44,519 bases of DNA from the NCBI GenBank assembly GCA_964575025.1, contig CAZNPV010000029.1, forward strand, positions 1 to 44,519. The letters are read 5' to 3'. The notes below the pieces were generated by a model. It was given only the letters and a program-made list of their open reading frames with translations. It was not told where the DNA came from and did no database searches. This document shows, one piece after another, positions 7,429-16,021 of this stretch. The number at the start of each line of letters is the position of its first letter. Position 1 is the stretch's first letter. Source of the stretch: JABMQB01 sp964575025. Lineage in GTDB: Bacteria > Bacteroidota > Bacteroidia > Bacteroidales > Prolixibacteraceae. The position numbers and the translations under genes are program-made.

Positions 7429-8268
7429 TTAGGGTTTTTCCTCTTTTTTCTCAGAAGGAGGGGCTTCTATTTCCGGATTGCTGCTTTTTTCATCGGGGGC
7501 ATCTGCTTTTATTGCCTTTTCCGTGTCTTTATCTGCAGACTTCTTTTTTTCAGCAACTTCGGTATTTTTCACCTCCGGAGCTTCTGTCTCGGGTTCTTCC
7601 GTTTTTTCCGGCTCTTCAGCAGCCGCTTCCGGCTCTTCAGCTTCGGTAGTTTCTTCCGGCACATTAACAGCCGCTTCCGGCTTTACAGCTTCAGTAGTTT
7701 TTTCCGGCTCTTTAGCCGCAGCTTCCGGCTGTTCAGCTGGAGTTTCGTGTTTTTCAGCTGTTTCAGCATCTGGTGTTTCTGTGTTTTCCCCTTCTGCTTC
7801 TGCTGTCAGTTTGCTGTTTCTGGCAGCGATGGCAGCTGCTCTTTCTTCTTTGATCTTTCTTTCTGCCTCGAGCTGTTTTTCTTGAGCTGTCTGGACTTCA
7901 TTTTCCAGCTGGTCCTTTTTGGCCTGAATTTTTGCTTCTTTTTCAGTTACCCATTCATTGAAGCGATTTTCTGCTTCTTCTTCATCGAAAGCTCCTTTTT
8001 TAACTCCTCCTAAAAGGTGTTTTTTGTACAGTACTCCTTTGTAAGATAAAATTGCCCTGGCAGTATCGGTAGGTTGAGCGCCCTTTTGCAGCCAGTCGAG
8101 GGCTTTGTCAAAATCGAGATCGATAGTAGCAGGATTTGTGTTCGGATTGTATGAGCCAATCCTTTCAATATACCTGCCATCTCGTGGCGCCCTGCTATCT
8201 GCTACCACAATGTGGTAGTAGGCATAACGTTTGCGGCCATGCCGCGCTAATCTGATTTTTACTGGCAT
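7429..8268 (-). CDS. rpsP: 30S ribosomal protein S16 with long low-complexity tail
   Basis: The protein begins MPVKIRLARHGRKRYAYYHIVVAD, the invariant S16 start, and the S16 fold ends near residue 85. S16 is normally about 80-90 residues, and longer in Bacteroidota, but this protein is 279 residues. Residues 95-150 are a charged, probably helical stretch. From about 155 to the end it is a Glu/Ala/Pro/Lys/Thr-rich tail with three 16-residue repeats (181-196, 197-212, 213-228). ATG 8268 is chosen because AAAGGAG lies just upstream on the minus strand and the longer open frame (to 8460) is only non-coding leader. S16 binds 16S rRNA during 30S assembly; the tail would project from the ribosome surface. 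It heads the rpsP-rimM unit. Confidence 0.95.
   Translation of the reverse strand: MPVKIRLARHGRKRYAYYHIVVADSRAPRDGRYIERIGSYNPNTNPATIDLDFDKALDWLQKGAQPTDTARAILSYKGVLYKKHLLGGVKKGAFDEEEAENRFNEWVTEKEAKIQAKKDQLENEVQTAQEKQLEAERKIKEERAAAIAARNSKLTAEAEGENTETPDAETAEKHETPAEQPEAAAKEPEKTTEAVKPEAAVNVPEETTEAEEPEAAAEEPEKTEEPETEAPEVKNTEVAEKKKSADKDTEKAIKADAPDEKSSNPEIEAPPSEKKEEKP
7585..7728 (-). repeat. Three 48-base tandem repeats in rpsP tail
   Basis: Three consecutive 48-base units encode related 16-residue blocks beginning PEAAAKEP, PEAAVNVP and PEAAAEEP (S16 residues 181-228). They are imperfect at the DNA level, consistent with older tandem duplication followed by drift. Confidence 0.7.
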
Positions 8269-8301
8269 AAAATCTCCTTTTGTAATTTGAAAAATGTGGC
8301 G

Positions 8302-8329
8302 CAAATATAATATATTTATTTTGAACAAA
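8302..8329 (-). promoter_or_regulatory. rpsP promoter with exact -7 TATATTTG
   Basis: On the minus strand TATATTTG (8309-8302) lies 33 bases before the rpsP ATG. A TTTG (8329-8326) precedes it by 16 bases, shorter than the usual 19. The surroundings are very A/T-rich, as expected for a strong ribosomal protein promoter. Confidence 0.55.
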
Positions 8330-8444
8330 AAGCTTTCATCTGCTTTAATTCTATAAATTAAGGGGTGTTTTGAAAATAGAACAAGCCCTTTTGAGTGGTC
8401 TGTGTCCGTACTATCATTTTTTATAAAAATTAATCTGAATAACC

Positions 8445-8452
8445 TATCTTTG
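8445..8452 (+). promoter_or_regulatory. -7 element (TATCTTTG) for the divergent lipoprotein gene
   Basis: TATCTTTG fits TAnnTTTG exactly, 37 bases before ATG 8490. A T-run, but no TTTG, lies at the -33 distance. It forms a divergent promoter pair with rpsP. Confidence 0.45.
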
Positions 8453-8489
8453 CACCACATACCAAACGGATTCCATCTCTTTAAAAAAA

Positions 8490-9260
8490 ATGGAACCCGA
8501 AGTCTTAAACAGAATGTGTAACATAAACCATAGACCTATGAATTACCCCTGTATGCTCCGAAGGTTTTATTTTTTGCTCGTTGCTCCGGTACTCTTCATT
8601 TATTCATGCGGCACGGGTGAATTTACACCTTATGCCCAGGTAGATGCCCGGATTCTTACCTTTGTCACTCCGGAGGATACCTTGTTTGGCATCGGGTTGT
8701 ATGCCTATACCAACGGGAAGTTCGACCATGTTTCGGCATTCTATAATGATGAAGACGGAGCTTTTTACACCCTGGAACCGTTCAACGATTCGGAAAACGA
8801 TTTCAGTTACGAAACCCCTTTGGAGGAAATGACACAGACTCCCCCTCCTGCCGGTGAATATGTTTTTGATGTGGATTTTGAAGACGGGAAATTTACCACT
8901 CTTTCTGATTGGTTACATTCTAATTATGCTTTGCCCCCGATTATTACCCGTTGTGAATTCAACACAACCATTGATCAGATTGTCATACAATGGGCTGAGA
9001 TAATCGATGAGGGAATCCTCCGGTTTACGGTTTACAATACAGAACGGGAATTGTTGTATGCCAGTTCTTCCATAGATAAATCACTCGCAATCTATGCGCT
9101 TGGATACAACAGCCAGACCTGGTTCTCCGGGAGTTCCCCGGAACCTGGGGAACAGCTGATCATTGGAATAACGTTTTATTTGTTTGAGGTTTTCCAAAGC
9201 GATGCCCTGGAGACGCAATCATCGGGGCGGATCGAAAAAACGGTTACCTGGGGCGAATAA
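8490..9260 (+). CDS. Putative lipoprotein of unknown function
   Basis: I do not recognise the family. The open frame gives 256 residues from ATG 8490, but the secretion signal lies further in: MLRRFYFLL, a hydrophobic stretch and lipobox IYSC with the acceptor Cys at residue 40. The true start may therefore be ATG 8538 or 8553; from 8553 the Cys would be residue 19, an ideal lipoprotein signal length. The mature part is acidic, rich in aromatic and beta-prone stretches, and has no recognisable catalytic motif. It is probably a periplasm-facing lipid-anchored protein. It is monocistronic, divergent from rpsP and convergent with ruvC. Confidence 0.7.
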   Translation: MEPEVLNRMCNINHRPMNYPCMLRRFYFLLVAPVLFIYSCGTGEFTPYAQVDARILTFVTPEDTLFGIGLYAYTNGKFDHVSAFYNDEDGAFYTLEPFNDSENDFSYETPLEEMTQTPPPAGEYVFDVDFEDGKFTTLSDWLHSNYALPPIITRCEFNTTIDQIVIQWAEIIDEGILRFTVYNTERELLYASSSIDKSLAIYALGYNSQTWFSGSSPEPGEQLIIGITFYLFEVFQSDALETQSSGRIEKTVTWGE

Positions 9261-9301
9261 CCCGATGTTGGGTTGAAGCCGGGAGAGCCACTTCCAGGGG
9301 G

Positions 9302-9856
9302 CTATCTTATTTTCCCGGGATTCTTTTTTGCAAATTCTTCCCAGTTTTTATACTCTTTTTTGTGACGGGGTTCATTCATATGAATATAATGGCATATAGC
9401 AACGGCAATGGCATCGGTTGTATCCAGGTTTTCGGGCATTTCCTTTAGTCCGTACACTTTTTGCAGAAAATAGGCAACCTGTTCTTTGGCTGCCCGGCCC
9501 ATACCGGTAATAGCTTCTTTGACTTTCAGGGGGGCATATTCATACACAGGAAGTCCATAGGATAAAGCGGCTGCCATAATCACTCCCTGGGCCCGCCCCA
9601 GTTTTAACATCGATTGTACATTCTTCCCGTAGAAGGGAGCCTCAATGGCCAGTATATCCGGATGGTACGACTCAACCAGGTGAAGGGTTCTTTCATGCAG
9701 GATCTTTAACCGCTGATAATGATCTTTGTATTTTCCGGGAATGATTATTCCCATATGCAGGATCACCGGTTGTTTGTTCCTGATCTCAACCAATCCATAA
9801 CCGGTTTTCTGTGTACCCGGGTCAATCCCCAGTATTCTGTCTTTTTTTTCAGCCAT
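9302..9856 (-). CDS. ruvC: Holliday junction resolvase RuvC
   Basis: A 184-residue RNase H-fold endonuclease that cuts Holliday junctions with the RuvAB complex. The four acidic catalytic residues are visible: D12 in LGIDPGT, E72 in AIEAPFYGKN, and D145 and D148 in NLDTTDAIAVAICH. It is the last gene of a minus-strand run after the EamA transporter with a three-base gap. No ruvA or ruvB lies nearby. The tail after residue 160 is short and basic, as in other family members. Confidence 0.93.
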   Translation of the reverse strand: MAEKKDRILGIDPGTQKTGYGLVEIRNKQPVILHMGIIIPGKYKDHYQRLKILHERTLHLVESYHPDILAIEAPFYGKNVQSMLKLGRAQGVIMAAALSYGLPVYEYAPLKVKEAITGMGRAAKEQVAYFLQKVYGLKEMPENLDTTDAIAVAICHYIHMNEPRHKKEYKNWEEFAKKNPGKIR

Positions 9857-9859
9857 CGG

Positions 9860-10744
9860 TTATACCGGCTTTTTTTTTGCCTGCTGAAGAAATATCCCTC
9901 CAACAATGAAAACAAGTCCAATAAATGTAGTGATGAAAATAGTTTCTTTCAAGATTAAATGAATAAAAATGAGTGACAGGAAAGGAGCCAGAAAAACAAG
10001 ATTTCCGATCCGAGCATTGTTAGAGCTGAGTTTCATGGCTTTCAACCACAGAACATAGGTTATTCCAACTTCGAAAAAACCGGTGTATACAGCTGCAATC
10101 AAAGGAATCCCCCCGGAAAACCTGAAGCTGGAAAAAAGAAATACGGTTCCGGTAAGGTAACAAAATCCGAAAATAAATCCGGTCAGTAATTTAACCACTT
10201 CATCCCGTTGATCTTTGACATTCATGATCCAGTAGAAGGACCACATAACCGAAGTCAACAGAGCCAGTGCAACTCCGAGTTTATTGATATGCCTGAACCC
10301 TTCAAAGCTCCCCTGTGAGGAAATTAAAAGGACTCCTGTGAAACTTATTCCCAGGGCAATAAAGTGAACTGGCCTGATTTTTTGTTTCAACATGGGCACC
10401 GAAAGGAGCGTGAGAACAATGGGCCAGACCATATTGAGCGGTTGGGCTACCTGAGCAGGAAGCAGTGAATAGGCCTTGAAAAGGATAAGGTAATACACAG
10501 CCGGATTTAAAGCTCCCATCCCTGCCGAGTAGAGAAGTTCTTTTTTTGTCTGGGAAAAAAACAGGGCAGTTTTTCTCTGGGCGATCAGGATCAGCAGCAA
10601 GACAAGTATGGATACTCCTGAGGCAATGAATATGAACTGAAAGACATCCAATTCCCGGAGGGCCAGTTTAAAGGCGGTAGCCACTGTGGACCAGAAAAAA
10701 ACGGCCAGACCGGCAAACAGATATGAACGGGTTCCGGAGTTCAT
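9860..10744 (-). CDS. EamA/DMT-superfamily transporter
   Basis: A 294-residue integral membrane protein with about ten hydrophobic segments arranged as two EamA repeats (roughly residues 5-140 and 150-290). Hallmarks are an early FWSTVATAFK helix and PAVYYLILFKAYSLLPAQVAQPLN at the end of repeat one. DMT transporters export or import amino acids, nucleotide-related compounds or other metabolites; the substrate is not predictable. It is packed between the TPR gene (five-base gap) and ruvC (three-base gap), so it is almost certainly co-transcribed with both. Confidence 0.85.
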   Translation of the reverse strand: MNSGTRSYLFAGLAVFFWSTVATAFKLALRELDVFQFIFIASGVSILVLLLILIAQRKTALFFSQTKKELLYSAGMGALNPAVYYLILFKAYSLLPAQVAQPLNMVWPIVLTLLSVPMLKQKIRPVHFIALGISFTGVLLISSQGSFEGFRHINKLGVALALLTSVMWSFYWIMNVKDQRDEVVKLLTGFIFGFCYLTGTVFLFSSFRFSGGIPLIAAVYTGFFEVGITYVLWLKAMKLSSNNARIGNLVFLAPFLSLIFIHLILKETIFITTFIGLVFIVGGIFLQQAKKKPV

Positions 10745-10749
10745 TGCGG

Positions 10750-12639
10750 CTAAATGCCAAATCCTTTAAAGAAAAATTCTTCTTTTTCTTCTTTTGGTAA
10801 TTCGTCGTCAATAAAATCGCCACGTAATTCCCTGAATCGTTTTCGTGATTCCACCACATAAATACTTCCCGGATGGATCAGGAGCATCTGGTTGTAATAT
10901 TCCCGGGCCTTATCCGGATCTTTAAGGTAAAAATGGTAGGTATCTGCCAGGAGAAAAAGGGCATCATCGGCCAGTGATTCGTACGAAAAATCGGTAATGA
11001 TTTTTTCCAGGCTGGCAACGGCTTCTGTGTAATGGCCCCTGGTAATGTTTATTTTGGCTTTCCGAAAGAGAATATCGTCAACCAGGGTATGGTACGGATA
11101 GCTGTTTTCCAGGGAATCAAGAGTTAACAGGGCCAGTGAATCTTCATTCCTGAAGAACAGGAAGTCCGCTCGGGAAAACATTTGCAGTGGAACAGAAGTG
11201 GTATCAAGGTTCAGATTGTTCCCGATCAATAAAGATAACTCAAAGGCATCATTTGAGGTCAGTTTGGATGTTCCTGCTTTAATCACATCCAGTTGGGCCT
11301 GTGCATACTCAAAATTACCAAGATAATAACTCAGCTTTGCTTTCTTTAATTTTACTTCATCGGCCAGTTCATTGTTTTTATTTTCTTCGATCACCTGCGA
11401 GTAGACCAACATGGCTTCCCAGGGATCACCGGAATAAACGTAAATGTCTGCCATTTCCGTTTTTAATACCCCTTTTTCTCTGGTCTTCAGGCCCCGGATT
11501 TTTAATCCTCTTTCAAGTGCTTCTATGCCTTTTTCGGGCTGTTTCAGGTGAAAGGCAAGCAAATGGGCGTAGTCTTTAATCATCTGGTAGGTATCCGGTA
11601 TATAGTGCAGATATTCCAGGCCGGACTTGAATTTTTGTGCCAGTTGGTATCCTTGCTCAGGGTCTGAAAAGTTGCTTTTCTTAAAGATTTCATAGGAAAC
11701 CTGGATGTTCTGAATAAAACTCTGCAGAAAATACGGATTTTCCTCGCCTTTATCCAGCAGGTATTGGTATGCCCTTTGTGCTTCTTTGTACTCATGGTTA
11801 TTGGCAGCGATACGTGCCAGTCTGGCTATATTGGCATCCTCATTGCCTGTACGCCTGTCCAGTGCAATGGTCTGGCGCAATGCTCCGGCGAAGTTTTTTT
11901 CCTGTAAAAGAAACCAGATATAGAGTCTGTTGTAGGCAAGCTGGTTGGGTTCAGCCTGGATCCTCTTCAGGACCATGCTCCGGAACAGGCTTCTTAGCTC
12001 ATTGTCAACATCCAGGTTCAGGGCTGATCCAATGGTACTCTTGATTTGTGGCAACCTTCCCTCATCGGATCTCAGGACATGGAGGTATTCGTTCATCATA
12101 TTCTCAAAATCCCTTGACAAATAATAAGCCCTGGCCAGTTCATAATGGAATGCTTCACCCTGCAACTTTCTTCTTCCCTGAAGAAAGGTTTCTTTGGCGT
12201 ATTCATATTCATTCCAATGCATAAAAAGATTGGCAAGGCTTATATAGTTGTTTTTAGCGTTTGGTACTTTTTCAAGTGCCTGTTTGTATTTTTCGTCAGC
12301 CTCCTCCTGTTTCCCCTGGCACATGTAGATATATCCCCAGTTTACGTAGAGTTCCGCTTCCGGGTATCTTTTTCTTTTGAGCTCATTTTTTATCTCCTTT
12401 TCAGCCTCCCCGAATTGTTGCAGTTCAAGAAGACTCGTTAAGTAAAGCCTGAAATAATAGGAGCTGCTGGCATTGGTTATCACTTCCTTTAAAAGAGGAG
12501 CTGCTTTTTCAAAATTCTTTTCATTGTAATATCTGACAGCCAGTTGTATGGTTAACTGCCTTTGTTGTGTTGTTTGAACCTGAGCCCAGGATCCGTGCGC
12601 AGCCGAAAGAAGGAATAGAATGAATAAGAATTTTCTCAT
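10750..12639 (-). CDS. Secreted tetratricopeptide-repeat protein
   Basis: A 629-residue protein with an N-terminal signal peptide (MRKFLFILFLLSAAHGSWAQ, likely cleaved after WAQ). The mature protein is almost entirely TPR-like helical pairs. Clear examples are near residues 30-75 (AVRYYNEKNFEKAAPLL), 95-140, 275-300 (EYKEAQRAYQYLLDKG) and 430-620 (GHYTEAVASLEKII, DPDKAREYYNQMLLIHP). It has no enzyme motif and probably acts as a periplasmic or outer-membrane scaffold. The C-terminus (DELPKEEKEEFFFKGFGI) is highly charged. It is the first gene of the three-gene run with the EamA transporter and ruvC. Confidence 0.85.
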   Translation of the reverse strand: MRKFLFILFLLSAAHGSWAQVQTTQQRQLTIQLAVRYYNEKNFEKAAPLLKEVITNASSSYYFRLYLTSLLELQQFGEAEKEIKNELKRKRYPEAELYVNWGYIYMCQGKQEEADEKYKQALEKVPNAKNNYISLANLFMHWNEYEYAKETFLQGRRKLQGEAFHYELARAYYLSRDFENMMNEYLHVLRSDEGRLPQIKSTIGSALNLDVDNELRSLFRSMVLKRIQAEPNQLAYNRLYIWFLLQEKNFAGALRQTIALDRRTGNEDANIARLARIAANNHEYKEAQRAYQYLLDKGEENPYFLQSFIQNIQVSYEIFKKSNFSDPEQGYQLAQKFKSGLEYLHYIPDTYQMIKDYAHLLAFHLKQPEKGIEALERGLKIRGLKTREKGVLKTEMADIYVYSGDPWEAMLVYSQVIEENKNNELADEVKLKKAKLSYYLGNFEYAQAQLDVIKAGTSKLTSNDAFELSLLIGNNLNLDTTSVPLQMFSRADFLFFRNEDSLALLTLDSLENSYPYHTLVDDILFRKAKINITRGHYTEAVASLEKIITDFSYESLADDALFLLADTYHFYLKDPDKAREYYNQMLLIHPGSIYVVESRKRFRELRGDFIDDELPKEEKEEFFFKGFGI

Positions 12640-12691
12640 GCCATTGTGTTCATCTATAAATTTAACGAAAACATGCTTGTTTTATGCGCTA

Positions 12692-12699
12692 CAAAAATA
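12692..12699 (-). promoter_or_regulatory. -7 element (TATTTTTG) upstream of the TPR-EamA-ruvC run
   Basis: On the minus strand TATTTTTG matches TAnnTTTG and lies about 53 bases before the TPR gene start. No clear -33 TTTG was seen at the right spacing. The 196-base divergent region to lipA also holds an A/T-rich imperfect inverted repeat at about 12746-12769. Confidence 0.4.
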
Positions 12700-12835
12700 G
12701 TACTCTTAATTTAAAAAGGGTGGAAACGGGCAATATCTTCATTAAATTTTTAGGAATCCCTTAAAAATGCGTTTCCTTAGGAAGGATATCTGTTGGAGTT
12801 CATTTTAAAGAGCTATTTTTACAGAAAATTTTCAG

Positions 12836-13717
12836 ATGGAACACAAACAGCATGAAAGGCAACGGTTACCCCGATGGTTAAAGATGGAAATGCCCAAAGG
12901 GGGAAAGTATACCAAAGTTAAAAACCTGGTTAAAGCCTACGGACTGCATACCATCTGCACCAGTGGAAATTGTCCGAATATTGGTGAATGCTGGAACCGG
13001 GGTACGGCAACCTTTATGATCCTGGGAGATATCTGTACACGGAACTGTAAATTCTGTGGTGTAAAAACAGGAAGGCCTCTGCTTCCTGATCCGGAAGAAC
13101 CTGCCCGGATCGCTGAATCGGTAAAGATTATGGGATTAAAACATTGTGTGATCACGTCGGTGGACCGGGATGATTTGCCAGACCTGGGATCTGCCCTGTG
13201 GGCTGAAACCATAAAAGCTGTGAAGGAGGTGAATCCCGGAACAACCCTTGAAGTATTGATCCCGGATTTTCAGGGCAGAGAAGAATGCATTCAGAAGGTC
13301 ATGGATCAGAACCCTGAAGTGATTTCCCATAACCTGGAAACAGTGGAACGACTGACCCCTGAGATCCGAAGTGCCGCCAGTTACCGGCGTAGTCTTTCTG
13401 TATTGCAATACATCGCCGGTTCCGGGGAAACGGCTAAGTCAGGAATTATGCTGGGGCTGGGTGAAACGCGGGATGAAATCCTGAGGACCATGGATGACCT
13501 CCGGGAGGTTGGTTGTGTGGTGATGACCATAGGCCAGTACCTGGCTCCCTCAGAAAAACACCTGCCGGTAGCAGAATACATCCATCCCGATGTGTTTGAG
13601 GAATATAAACAGATCGGATTGCAGAAAGGTTTTGAATTTGTGGAAAGCCATCCCCTGGTCCGCTCTTCCTATCATGCTGAGAACCACGTGAACGCTAAAA
13701 GATTGTACCATCTGTAG
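12836..13717 (+). CDS. lipA: Lipoyl synthase (radical SAM)
   Basis: A 293-residue LipA, which inserts two sulfur atoms into protein-bound octanoyl chains. Both iron-sulfur cluster sites are complete: the auxiliary cluster C41, C46, C52 (CTSGNCPNIGEC) and the radical-SAM cluster C67, C71, C74 (CTRNCKFC). The C-terminal RSS motif (VRSSYHAE), whose Ser ligates the auxiliary cluster in the family, is present. lipB follows after 11 bases, so the pair supplies lipoyl groups for 2-oxoacid dehydrogenases or the glycine cleavage system. A TTG/TATTTTTA pair at 12793-12821 is a possible near-consensus promoter. Confidence 0.95.
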   Translation: MEHKQHERQRLPRWLKMEMPKGGKYTKVKNLVKAYGLHTICTSGNCPNIGECWNRGTATFMILGDICTRNCKFCGVKTGRPLLPDPEEPARIAESVKIMGLKHCVITSVDRDDLPDLGSALWAETIKAVKEVNPGTTLEVLIPDFQGREECIQKVMDQNPEVISHNLETVERLTPEIRSAASYRRSLSVLQYIAGSGETAKSGIMLGLGETRDEILRTMDDLREVGCVVMTIGQYLAPSEKHLPVAEYIHPDVFEEYKQIGLQKGFEFVESHPLVRSSYHAENHVNAKRLYHL

Positions 13718-13728
13718 TATATAAAAAA

Positions 13729-14397
13729 ATGGCTGCATTTAATTATATCGACCTGGGGTTAAAAGATTATAAAGAGGTGTGGGATTACCAGGAAAAACTT
13801 TTATCCGAAGTGATCAACGATAAAAGAGCAGAAAAAGTTCCGTCCGGGAAAAACTATTTTTTATGGGTTGAACACCCTCATGTGTACACCCTGGGTAAAA
13901 GCGGAGATGAAAAGAACATGCTGATTCATAGTGAATTTCTGAAGAAAATCAATGCCACCTATTACAAGATTAACCGGGGAGGCGATATCACGTACCATGG
14001 GCCGGGTCAGATCGTGGGCTATCCGATCATCGACCTGGAGTATTATAAAATGGGGGTAAAGCAGTACATCCGGGAAATGGAAAATGCCATCATTGAAACA
14101 GTTGCTGAGTACGGACTGAAGGCCGAAAGGAAAGAGAATGCCACCGGTGTGTGGCTCGATGCCGGCCATCTAACTAACGCACGAAAAATTTGTGCCATCG
14201 GGGTGCGGGTCAGCCGGTATGTTACCATGCATGGATTTGCATTGAATGTGAACACCGACATGCGCTATTTTAGTTATATCAATCCCTGTGGTTTTGTCAA
14301 TTACGGAGTTACCTCGCTTCAGCAGGAACTCAAACGTAAAATCAGTATACCTGAATGCAAGGAGATTTTGAAAGATAAGTTCAACCGGTTGTTTTAG
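13729..14397 (+). CDS. lipB: Octanoyl-[ACP]:protein N-octanoyltransferase
   Basis: A 222-residue LipB, which transfers octanoate from acyl carrier protein to the lipoyl domain lysine before LipA acts. Catalytic residues match the family: RGGDITYHGPGQ (83-94), K153 in ARKICAIGVRV and the acyl-accepting C187 in INPCGF, equivalent to the Lys/Cys dyad of E. coli LipB. It follows lipA in a two-gene operon. Its last 17 bases overlap the 3' end of the convergent CHAD-domain gene. Confidence 0.95.
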   Translation: MAAFNYIDLGLKDYKEVWDYQEKLLSEVINDKRAEKVPSGKNYFLWVEHPHVYTLGKSGDEKNMLIHSEFLKKINATYYKINRGGDITYHGPGQIVGYPIIDLEYYKMGVKQYIREMENAIIETVAEYGLKAERKENATGVWLDAGHLTNARKICAIGVRVSRYVTMHGFALNVNTDMRYFSYINPCGFVNYGVTSLQQELKRKISIPECKEILKDKFNRLF

Positions 14398-15274
14398 CCG
14401 GTATGCCCTGTGTGATATAGGATGTTATTCTTTTTCTGACCGTTTCAGGATTTTCCGTGAAAAGCAGTTTTAATTTTCCGGTTAACACCGAAACCGCCAA
14501 TTCATGCTGATGCGCGATCAGGTTATCCACAATGCTCTGTTCTTCCCTGCTAAGATCCGTTCTGTAATGTTCCCGCAGGTGCTGCAAAAGAATTATATTG
14601 TCATGGTCATTGCCCATGATTTCGGTCACTTCATGGAGTTGACGTGTTTTGGCGGTAAAATACCTGGCCTGTGCTGGCTTTACTGCTTCATACTGAAACC
14701 ACAGTTGTTTCAGTTTAATCCGTAATTTATGCAGTTGCTCCGGGGAGAAGGGATCCTCCCCTTCAAAAAAGAAAGCCCAGGCCTGTGCATAGGTTTCGGA
14801 TAGTTCGTTTTGCAGGGATGATGCAGGAACAACTCCTTTAAAATCCTCTGTTTTTTTTATCAGAGAACGGATCCTGTTTTTTATTAAGGAAAAATAATTT
14901 TCCTCTGTGAACAAATTGTGTATCTGGCTTTGGTTCTCTTTGTTCAGCTTGTCGTTGATCTGTTTTACTTTTTTTTCGGGAAGAAACTTCCTGTTGGAAA
15001 AATATTTGTCAAAAAGCGTAAGATTAACAAAGCTTTCGCGGGCATCGGTTAATTCCCGGACCAGTTCCTGGAGTGGCTGCTCCTCTTCTTCAAAAGGATT
15101 CGTTCCGCTTAGTTCCCTGAAGAATCTCAACCAGGATTTGATCCGTTTAACCGATTTTCTGATTTCATGAATCGACGTATTGGATGACAGATTTTCTGCA
15201 TCACAGAAATAAATGACTTTATGCGATTGTTTAAGAAGCAAATGAATGATTCTGTCTTCTGAAAACGGGCTCAT
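14381..15274 (-). CDS. CHAD-domain protein
   Basis: A 297-residue, all-helical, strongly charged protein with the CHAD (conserved histidine alpha-helical domain) pattern. The first motif is HEIRKSVKRIKSWLRFFREL (residues 37-56); the second is LHKLRIKLKQLWFQYE (about 183-198). CHAD domains bind polyphosphate through these His/Arg/Lys faces, and some target polyphosphate granules. No CYTH phosphatase domain is fused here. ppk1, which makes polyphosphate, occurs about 26 kb away in this window, so substrate is likely available in the cell. It has its own promoter-like box upstream and overlaps the end of lipB. Confidence 0.82.
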   Translation of the reverse strand: MSPFSEDRIIHLLLKQSHKVIYFCDAENLSSNTSIHEIRKSVKRIKSWLRFFRELSGTNPFEEEEQPLQELVRELTDARESFVNLTLFDKYFSNRKFLPEKKVKQINDKLNKENQSQIHNLFTEENYFSLIKNRIRSLIKKTEDFKGVVPASSLQNELSETYAQAWAFFFEGEDPFSPEQLHKLRIKLKQLWFQYEAVKPAQARYFTAKTRQLHEVTEIMGNDHDNIILLQHLREHYRTDLSREEQSIVDNLIAHQHELAVSVLTGKLKLLFTENPETVRKRITSYITQGIPAKTTG

Positions 15275-15297
15275 TGTGCATTGTTTTTACGGCAGCA

Positions 15298-15305
15298 CAA
15301 AATTA
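15298..15305 (-). promoter_or_regulatory. -7 element (TAATTTTG) for the CHAD gene
   Basis: An exact TAnnTTTG match on the minus strand, 23 bases before the CHAD gene start, inside the 116-base gap after the TetR gene. It suggests the CHAD gene is transcribed independently of the upstream regulator. Confidence 0.4.
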
Positions 15306-15390
15306 GCAATTTTATTAAGATGAAAAACAGTTACCTGGGAACCGGGCGGTATTCCGAATGCTCTACCGGCCTTTTTAAGAGGAAAGAATG

Positions 15391-15999
15391 CTATCGTTTC
15401 ATGATTCCGTAGCAGAGGATCTTCAGGATGATATCGACGCTTCGTTCCAGGTTAATAGAAGAGTAGACCCCTGCGGAAAGGGGCATCTCCAGTCCTTTAA
15501 TTGCCATGGTAATCCCGATAGCTGTCAGGTTTAAATCATAGATCTCGAATTCATTTTTCCGTACGCCTTCGATGAGGATTCGTTTGATCATCCTGATTTC
15601 GTTCTGTTCGTAACGGTGTTTTACGTTTTCAATAAAACCAATGGCTGTGATATCGTTTTCCAGCGCGTTGTAGAAATTGGCAAGTCCCCTGAAGATCGTA
15701 AGTTTTGTGAGTACATAGTCGTGAAGCTTGTCAACCGGGTCGGTATTGCGGTTTATAACCTTATCGAGTTCTTTTCCCAGGATCCCAACCTCTTTCATGA
15801 TCACTGCCTGGAAAAGATCTTCCTTGCTTTTAAAATAGTAATATAACGAACTTTTCCCTTTTCTGACCGCATTGGCAATGTCGTCGAGTGTTGTCTTTTT
15901 ATAGCCGTATTTGCTGAATATTTCCTGGGCTGTTTTGAGGATGTTTTCCCTGTTCTGGTCTTTTTTAGAACCGTTTTCGTTATTATTCTGCATGGTCAT
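15391..15999 (-). CDS. TetR/AcrR-family transcriptional regulator
   Basis: A 202-residue regulator. The N-terminal helix-turn-helix (about residues 18-64) has the TetR signature: AQEIFSKYGYKKTTLDDIANAV, then KSSLYYYFKSKEDLF. The C-terminal domain is helical and ligand-binding; its ligand is unknown. The start may be ATG 15999 or ATG 15993. TetR proteins usually repress their own promoter and neighbouring genes. Here the neighbours are RNase R (upstream) and the CHAD gene (downstream), neither a typical target, so the regulon is unclear. Confidence 0.88.
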   Translation of the reverse strand: MTMQNNNENGSKKDQNRENILKTAQEIFSKYGYKKTTLDDIANAVRKGKSSLYYYFKSKEDLFQAVIMKEVGILGKELDKVINRNTDPVDKLHDYVLTKLTIFRGLANFYNALENDITAIGFIENVKHRYEQNEIRMIKRILIEGVRKNEFEIYDLNLTAIGITMAIKGLEMPLSAGVYSSINLERSVDIILKILCYGIMKR

Positions 16000-16021
16000 G
16001 CTGTTTCAGCCAAACGAATAG

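Noticed and set aside
7384..8013. Long Phe- and Ser-rich plus-strand frames across the rpsP tail
   Set aside because: They are antisense shadows of the Glu/Ala/Lys-rich S16 tail; the minus-strand frame has the S16 fold, a ribosome binding site and a promoter.
8269..8460. N-terminal extension of rpsP by 64 codons
   Set aside because: S16 starts at MPVKIRL; the extension would include the promoter and the AAAGGAG ribosome binding site.
15320..15412. 30-codon plus-strand frame between the CHAD and TetR genes
   Set aside because: Very short, overlaps the TetR 3' end in antisense and has no supporting signal.
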